Source of the DNA: an uncultured Spirochaetia bacterium
Lineage (GTDB): Bacteria > Spirochaetota > Spirochaetia > SZUA-6 > Bin103
Reading direction: 5' to 3'
Assembly (NCBI GenBank): GCA_958296075.1
Contig: CATQHW010000002.1
Span: forward strand, 558,001-622,000
Length of the DNA: 64,000 nucleotides
Part shown: positions 56,953 through 64,000 of the stretch, piece after piece
Numbering within the stretch: position 1 is the first letter of the stretch
Layout: every line of letters starts with the position of its first letter
Notes under the pieces: generated by a model
Seen by the model: the letters and a program-made list of their open reading frames with translations, nothing else
What the model was told of the DNA's origin: nothing
Databases searched by the model: none
Position numbers and translations under genes: made by a program

Positions 56953-57114
56953 AGGCCCTTGGGGCCTGCACGCGACTCCGCTCTTCCCATTCCCTTTTCG
57001 TTGTCACAGAAGCGCTCGGGTTGACCGTTGCGGCGGTCGTCGGCGCCGGCCCGCAGGTCCTTGACGGGACATGCGGCGGTTCGCTGAACGTCGGTGGCGC
57101 CGGTATCGATAGCC

Positions 57115-57188
57115 GGGGGTATAGCTCAGGTGGCTAGAGCGATGGCTTTGCAAGCCATAGGTCTGGGGTTCGAGTCCCCATACCTCCA
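57115..57188 (+). tRNA. tRNA-Ala (anticodon TGC)
   Basis: Cloverleaf folds fully: acceptor GGGGGTA with TACCTCC, including the G3-T70 wobble pair that marks alanine tRNAs; anticodon stem ATGGC/GCCAT around loop TTTGCAA (anticodon TGC); T-arm TGGGG TTCGAGT CCCCA; discriminator A at 57188. CCA is not encoded. It is the only tRNA in the 16S-23S spacer. Confidence 0.97.
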
Positions 57189-57276
57189 CATCGCGCCGCA
57201 CCGGAGTATCCTCGGCAAGGCTACGAACAAACCGAGACGATGATGACGGACGCCTGAGCGTTGTTACGCTCGCGCG

Positions 57277-57369
57277 TCTTTGGACGACGGATCTTTGACA
57301 GCGGTGTGCAGGCGTCGGCGCCGGCACACCTCCGATGTCGCCGCTGGTAGACGGGGTCTTTTACAGCGG
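57277..57369 (+). promoter_or_regulatory. Repeated boxA-like sites before 23S
   Basis: TCTTTGGACGACGG (57277-57290), GATCTTTGACAGCGG (57290-57304) and TCTTTTACAGCGG (57357-57369) form a set of imperfect direct repeats. They resemble the boxA in the leader and may reload antitermination factors before 23S. The tRNA and these repeats are the only features in the 56907-57402 spacer. Confidence 0.4.
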
Positions 57370-57402
57370 TCGTCGGACATAGGGAAGGGGAGATGGGTGA
57401 TA

Positions 57403-60422
<3,020 letters not shown>

Positions 60423-60514
60423 ATCACCTTTCTACCCTTCTCTGTCCGCGGCCTTTCCCGTCGGCCGAGTGGGCCGTGCGCCGCCGTACGCCCACCGATT
60501 GATTCGTCAGCGTG

Positions 60515-60632
<118 letters not shown>

Positions 60633-60734
60633 TTTTTGTGCCCTGAGCTTCTGTGACCCCGACCGGCGTACGGATTACGGGGAAAGCCGATTCCACCGGG
60701 CGCTGGCGGGCGGCGCTGCCGGCTGCCGGGGAGG

Positions 60735-61556
60735 GTGACGCGCTTATCGGTTTTCCGTGTACGATGGGCTCGCTTGATCGATCTTGGCCCGTTGTATGCT
60801 GACGCGGACGTCGCGCTCGTGCTGCACGCGGTGGTACCGGCGCGCGGCGTGCGGGGGCGGCTCGGCGACGCCTTTCGCGAGGACCGCGAAATCCGCGAGG
60901 GCATACTGGTCTCCGACCGGCTGGCGGAGGCGGTGCTGCACGCCGAAGAGCCGCTGCTTCGGGTCTCGCCGTTGCTGTTCTTCTCCATTCTGGTGGCGCG
61001 TGTCCGGCGAGACCTGTCGTTGCGGCGGTTCACGGTCGAGGGGGTGGGCCGGCGCGTGGCGGTGTTCGACGCCGGGGCGGCGCTCGCGCTCCTGACCAAA
61101 CCGCACGTGTTCGACTACCTGGTGCTGCTGCTCGTATCGTTCGTCCACGTGCGTTGGGTCACCCTGGCGGTCGTCGACGACCGCGGGCGGCCTCGGTCGC
61201 TGCGTTTCGACACGCTCGATCTGGACCGGCTGATCCAGGCGGCGGCGCTGGCCGCCGAGCCGGAGCGGTATTCCGCCTATCAGCGCGTCGCGGACCTCTG
61301 TCTGTTCACCATCGGCGTCTTTCCCGAACGACTGCGGGCGACCGGCGGCCGCAGCGCCGCGGCGGTACGCGCCGAATGGATCGACAACGGGGCGCGCTTC
61401 TATCGCTTGGCGTCCCGTCATCGGACCGCCCACGAGCTGCGCATGGACGGCGTGCTGGCCGAGCTGGCCGACAACTTCAACTTGGCCGCAAAGCCCCTCA
61501 ACGTGCTGTCGGAGCGCTATCTGTGGCGAGCCGGCCGCCCGCCGTTTCTGCCGTAG
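60735..61556 (+). CDS. Conserved-looking hypothetical protein
   Basis: 273 aa from GTG 60735; because GGGGAGG abuts this GTG, the real start may be a few codons downstream (TTG 60774 begins LIDLGPLYADAD). The protein is soluble, with a balanced, conserved-looking composition: VSPLLFFSILVARVRRDL, FDYLVLLLVSFVHVRWV, RVADLCLFTIGVFPERL, and a C-terminal LADNFNLAAKPLNVLSERY. No signature is recognised. It precedes the CNNM protein by 12 bases and may be co-transcribed. Confidence 0.7.
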   Translation: MTRLSVFRVRWARLIDLGPLYADADVALVLHAVVPARGVRGRLGDAFREDREIREGILVSDRLAEAVLHAEEPLLRVSPLLFFSILVARVRRDLSLRRFTVEGVGRRVAVFDAGAALALLTKPHVFDYLVLLLVSFVHVRWVTLAVVDDRGRPRSLRFDTLDLDRLIQAAALAAEPERYSAYQRVADLCLFTIGVFPERLRATGGRSAAAVRAEWIDNGARFYRLASRHRTAHELRMDGVLAELADNFNLAAKPLNVLSERYLWRAGRPPFLP

Positions 61557-61568
61557 CCGGATCGGGTC

Positions 61569-62723
61569 ATGACACTCCTGCTGATCCTGGCGGCGGGCAC
61601 GCTGACGTTCTCTTTTCTCTGCTCCGTGCTGGAGGCGGTGATACTGAGCGTGACCCCCAGCTACGTGGCCGCCGAACGGCGTGCCGGACGGCGCATCGGG
61701 AACCTGCTGCATCGGCTCAAGAACGACATGGACCGGCCGCTGGCGGCGATCCTCACCCTGAATACCATCGCCAACACCGCTGGCGCATCGGCCGTCGGAT
61801 GGCGGGCCGGGGAGGTCTTCGACAGCGTGCCGGTTGGCGCGGTCTCAGCGGCGTTGACGCTCCTGGTGCTGATCTTTTCGGAGATCATTCCCAAGACGCT
61901 CGGCGCTACCTACTGGCGCCGTCTGGCGGCGCCCGCCGCGTGGGCGATTCAAGGCCTGATCGTCGCCATGTATCCGATGGTGATGTTCGCCAATCGCATC
62001 GCCGCCCTGATCGCCCGCAACCGGTCGGCCGCCGTCAGCAGGAGCGAGATCAGGGCGATCGCCTATCTGGGCCGCAGCCATGGCGTCATCGAGGCGGACG
62101 AGTCGCGCATTCTGGAGAGCGTGATGCGGTTCGGGGAACGTACGGTGCGGTACGCGATGACGCCGCGCACGGTGGTGGTGGCGCTCGACGAGTCGCAGAC
62201 GCTTGCGGAGGCGGCCGCCGCCGACCTGCGGCCGTCGCGGATCCCAATCTATCGGGGCAGCATCGATTCGGTCACCGGGTACGTGCTGCGCTACGAGTTG
62301 CTGCTCGGCGTCGCGCGCGGAGAAGGCGATCGAACCGTCGCTTCGCTGCGCCGCGATATCCTGCCGCTGCCCGATACGCTGTCGTTGCGCGCGGCCTTCT
62401 CCCGGTTGCTGGGGCGCCACGAGCATATCGCGCTGATCGTGGATCAGTACGGCGGGACGGCCGGCATCGTTACCGTCGAAGACCTCGTCGAGACGCTGCT
62501 GGGCTTGGAGATCGTCGACGAAACCGATAGCGCGACCGACATGCAGGAGTTGGCGCGCCGTCTGTGGGCGCTGCGTGTGCAGCGCCGGGGCCTTGCGGCC
62601 GAAGGAGACGAGCTTACGGCCCCGAACGCCGATGCGGCGACCGCCGGCGGCGCCGGCGAAGGAGCGGGCGAAGGAGCGGGCGAAGGAGCGGGCGGCGAAC
62701 CGGGTGAAACGGTTGAGCGGTAG
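61569..62723 (+). CDS. CNNM/CorC-type membrane protein with CBS pair
   Basis: 384 aa. The CNNM domain has about four membrane helices (TLLLILAAGTLTFSFLCSVL at the N-terminus, VSAALTLLVLIFSEIIPKTL with the SEIIPK signature). A CBS region follows (YAMTPRTVVVALDESQTLAE; HIALIVDQYGGTAGIVTVEDLVE with DQYGG). The CorC_HlyC domain usual at the C-terminus is missing or reduced, replaced by a low-complexity Gly/Glu/Ala tail. Such proteins are linked to Mg2+ or Co2+ efflux. Confidence 0.9.
   Translation: MTLLLILAAGTLTFSFLCSVLEAVILSVTPSYVAAERRAGRRIGNLLHRLKNDMDRPLAAILTLNTIANTAGASAVGWRAGEVFDSVPVGAVSAALTLLVLIFSEIIPKTLGATYWRRLAAPAAWAIQGLIVAMYPMVMFANRIAALIARNRSAAVSRSEIRAIAYLGRSHGVIEADESRILESVMRFGERTVRYAMTPRTVVVALDESQTLAEAAAADLRPSRIPIYRGSIDSVTGYVLRYELLLGVARGEGDRTVASLRRDILPLPDTLSLRAAFSRLLGRHEHIALIVDQYGGTAGIVTVEDLVETLLGLEIVDETDSATDMQELARRLWALRVQRRGLAAEGDELTAPNADAATAGGAGEGAGEGAGEGAGGEPGETVER
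62655..62690 (+). repeat. Three perfect 12-bp tandem repeats in the CNNM gene tail
   Basis: GGCGAAGGAGCG occurs three times in tandem, encoding GEGA three times. Being in-frame, changes in copy number would only vary the tail length. Confidence 0.95.
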
Positions 62724-62768
62724 CTGCCGGCCGGCGGCGGAACGCTCCTGCTTTGAAGGATAAAGCAC

Positions 62769-63380
62769 TTGAATCCGGATGATTTCGATGGCACACTGCG
62801 CGCGATGACAACTCCGATGGCGATGGACCGGCATGCGGCGGACGAGCTGCGGTTCATCCGTACGACGATGGAACGGGCGGTGCGCTTCGACGCCGTGCCG
62901 GGTGTCGGCATGATCCTGATGGGGACCGCAGCGATCGCCGCGTACGGCGCTACGCGGCTCATGCCGGAAGCATGGCTCACGATCTGGCTGGCAACCGCGG
63001 CAGCGGCCTTCATCACCGGGATGACCGCAATGACGCTGAAGGCGCGGCGCGGCGGGCTGTCGGTCTGGTCGCGGCCGGCTCAGTCGTTCGTCGTCACCTT
63101 CGTCCCGCCGCTGGTCGTCGGCGCCCTGCTTACCGGAGCGCTCGGCACCGCCGGAGCGCACCACCTGATGCCGGGAGCGTGGCTCAGCCTGTACGGCATC
63201 GCCGCGCTGACCGGTGGAGCGTTCTCGGTGCGAAGCGTGGCCGTCATGGGGACCGGCTTTCTGCTGCTCGGCGCCGCGGCGCTCCTGTACGCGCCGGCGG
63301 GCCCGGTTCTGATGGTCTGCGGCTTCGGCGTCATGCACGTGGCGTTCGGTGCGCATATCGCCAATCGACATGGCGGCTGA
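62769..63380 (+). CDS. Membrane protein of unknown function paired with a winged-helix regulator
   Basis: 203 aa from TTG 62769 (GAAGGA lies 7 bases upstream; ATG 62805 is a later option). About six hydrophobic segments (VGMILMGTAAIAAYGA, LTIWLATAAAAFITGM, FVVTFVPPLVVGALLTGAL, WLSLYGIAALTGGAF, VMGTGFLLLGAAALLYA, VLMVCGFGVMHVAFGAHI). Small, Ala/Gly/Met-rich. Its end overlaps the regulator gene by 11 bases, so the two are surely coupled. I do not recognise the family. Confidence 0.75.
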   Translation: MNPDDFDGTLRAMTTPMAMDRHAADELRFIRTTMERAVRFDAVPGVGMILMGTAAIAAYGATRLMPEAWLTIWLATAAAAFITGMTAMTLKARRGGLSVWSRPAQSFVVTFVPPLVVGALLTGALGTAGAHHLMPGAWLSLYGIAALTGGAFSVRSVAVMGTGFLLLGAAALLYAPAGPVLMVCGFGVMHVAFGAHIANRHGG

Positions 63381-63819
63381 GGGCGGCCATCCGGCGCCGG
63401 AGGCCGCCGCGCATCTTGCGCAGGGAGTTGCCGCAAGCGCACGGACCTTCGATACCGTGGTGCATGAACGGACCCGGCTGGCGATCCTCAGCTCGCTGTC
63501 GGCGGCGCAGGCCATGAGCTTTCGCGAGATGAAGTCGCTGCTCGGCGTGACCGACGGCAACCTCAGCGTGCATGCTCGCAAGCTCGAGGACGCCGGCTAC
63601 ATCGCCGTGCGCAAGGGATTCCGCGGACGCCAGCCCCGCACCACCTTCGCCCTGACTCGGGCAGGCCGCGACGCGCTGGAGGCCTACCTGCGGCACATGG
63701 AGGCGCTGATCTCGGCGATCGGTCGTCTCGGCGCCGGTCCTCCCGGCGTCCGGGACGCGGTCGCGGAGGGCGATCTGGTTCCGTATCCGGTCGCCACCGG
63801 CGCGTTGGCTGGCTCGTGA
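63370..63819 (+). CDS. Winged-helix transcriptional regulator
   Basis: 149 aa from ATG 63370, inside the end of the membrane-protein gene. Winged helix: HERTRLAILSSLSAAQAMSF, FREMKSLLGVTDGNLSVHAR (recognition helix), KLEDAGYIAVRKGFRGRQPR (wing), TTFALTRAGRDALEAYLRHM. This is the PadR/MarR-like DNA-binding type found beside small membrane proteins in several phyla. Probably regulates its own operon. TGATG overlap with uppS. Confidence 0.85.
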   Translation: MAAEGGHPAPEAAAHLAQGVAASARTFDTVVHERTRLAILSSLSAAQAMSFREMKSLLGVTDGNLSVHARKLEDAGYIAVRKGFRGRQPRTTFALTRAGRDALEAYLRHMEALISAIGRLGAGPPGVRDAVAEGDLVPYPVATGALAGS

Positions 63820-64000
63820 TGTCCGGCGTCAACGGAGGGAACGAAACGCGCTCTGGAACCGCAAACGGCGCCGGTGCCGGAAACGGGGCCGACGGCCGAA
63901 ATGGAGCGAACGGCTCGGCCGGCGTCGGACCGCGGCACGTCGGCATCATCATGGACGGCAACGGGCGCTGGGCGGAAGCGCGGCGCCTGTCGCGCTATGA
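63819..64000 (+). CDS. uppS: Undecaprenyl diphosphate synthase, N-terminal part
   Basis: First 60 codons only; the gene leaves the window. After a 38-residue Asn/Gly/Ala low-complexity leader comes HVGIIMDGNGRWAEARRLSR, matching the cis-prenyltransferase signature, with catalytic Asp in MDGNGRW. The enzyme makes the C55 lipid carrier of peptidoglycan. Such a long leader is unusual, and internal starts (ATG of IIMDGN) would be too late, so the leader is likely real. Confidence 0.9.
   Translation, partial: MSGVNGGNETRSGTANGAGAGNGADGRNGANGSAGVGPRHVGIIMDGNGRWAEARRLSRY

Overview
The window is GC-rich chromosomal DNA from a spirochaete, most likely a high-GC relative of Spirochaeta/Treponema. The evidence is the 16S rRNA (a Treponema/Spirochaeta-type start and 3' end), a membrane-anchored coiled-coil protein of the SpiroCoCo type, an M23 peptidase with the spirochaetal juxtamembrane motif, and a 16S-23S spacer carrying only tRNA-Ala. 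No phage, insertion sequence, CRISPR array or plasmid signal was seen.

Layout. 1-18494: the end of rpoC, then an unbroken translation superoperon on the + strand (rpsL rpsG fusA tuf rpsJ rplC rplD rplW rplB rpsS rplV rpsC rplP rpmC rpsQ rplN rplX rplE rpsZ rpsH rplF rplR rpsE rpmD rplO secY rpmJ rpsM rpsK rpsD rpoA rplQ). 18457-25156: two uncharacterised proteins, RNase Y, a YmdB phosphodiesterase, a convergent GerMN protein, the GTPase Der and a MerR regulator. 25204-32526: an envelope cluster (TPR protein, outer-membrane protein, ExbB, ExbD, repeat-bearing TonB). 32542-43365: a HAD hydrolase, the coiled-coil protein, a Ca/Na exchanger, grpE-dnaK-dnaJ, an orphan histidine kinase and two DNA methyltransferases. 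43388-47431: an rRNA methyltransferase, TatD (-), then M23 peptidase-bactofilin-RicT. 47418-54576 (all -): acyltransferase, HAD-like, LarA-like, SDR, 6-phosphogluconate dehydrogenase, adenylate kinase, AdoHcy hydrolase. 54705-60632: a small coiled-coil gene and a complete rRNA operon (16S, tRNA-Ala, 23S, 5S). 60735-64000: a hypothetical protein, a CNNM/CBS transporter-like protein, a membrane protein with a winged-helix regulator, and the start of uppS.

The most interesting points are these. (1) Three genes have no ATG, GTG or TTG that would give a complete protein, but each has an ACG exactly where the conserved N-terminus begins. Two of them share the arrangement AAAGGGG, six bases, ACG. 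(2) The translation apparatus carries natural residues at drug-resistance positions: S12 Arg43 and Ala91, 16S G1192 and a U1409-A1491 pair, and 23S U2058. (3) The str and rrn operons share a promoter form, GCTTGACG with an 18-bp spacer, which differs from the 17-bp promoters elsewhere in the window. (4) A TonB gene carries near-identical 57-bp tandem repeats. (5) A LarA-like nickel-enzyme homologue sits with an SDR and Gnd, suggesting aldonate epimerisation and oxidation. No single wholly new system stands out; the ACG starts and the resistance-marked ribosome are the best candidates for follow-up.
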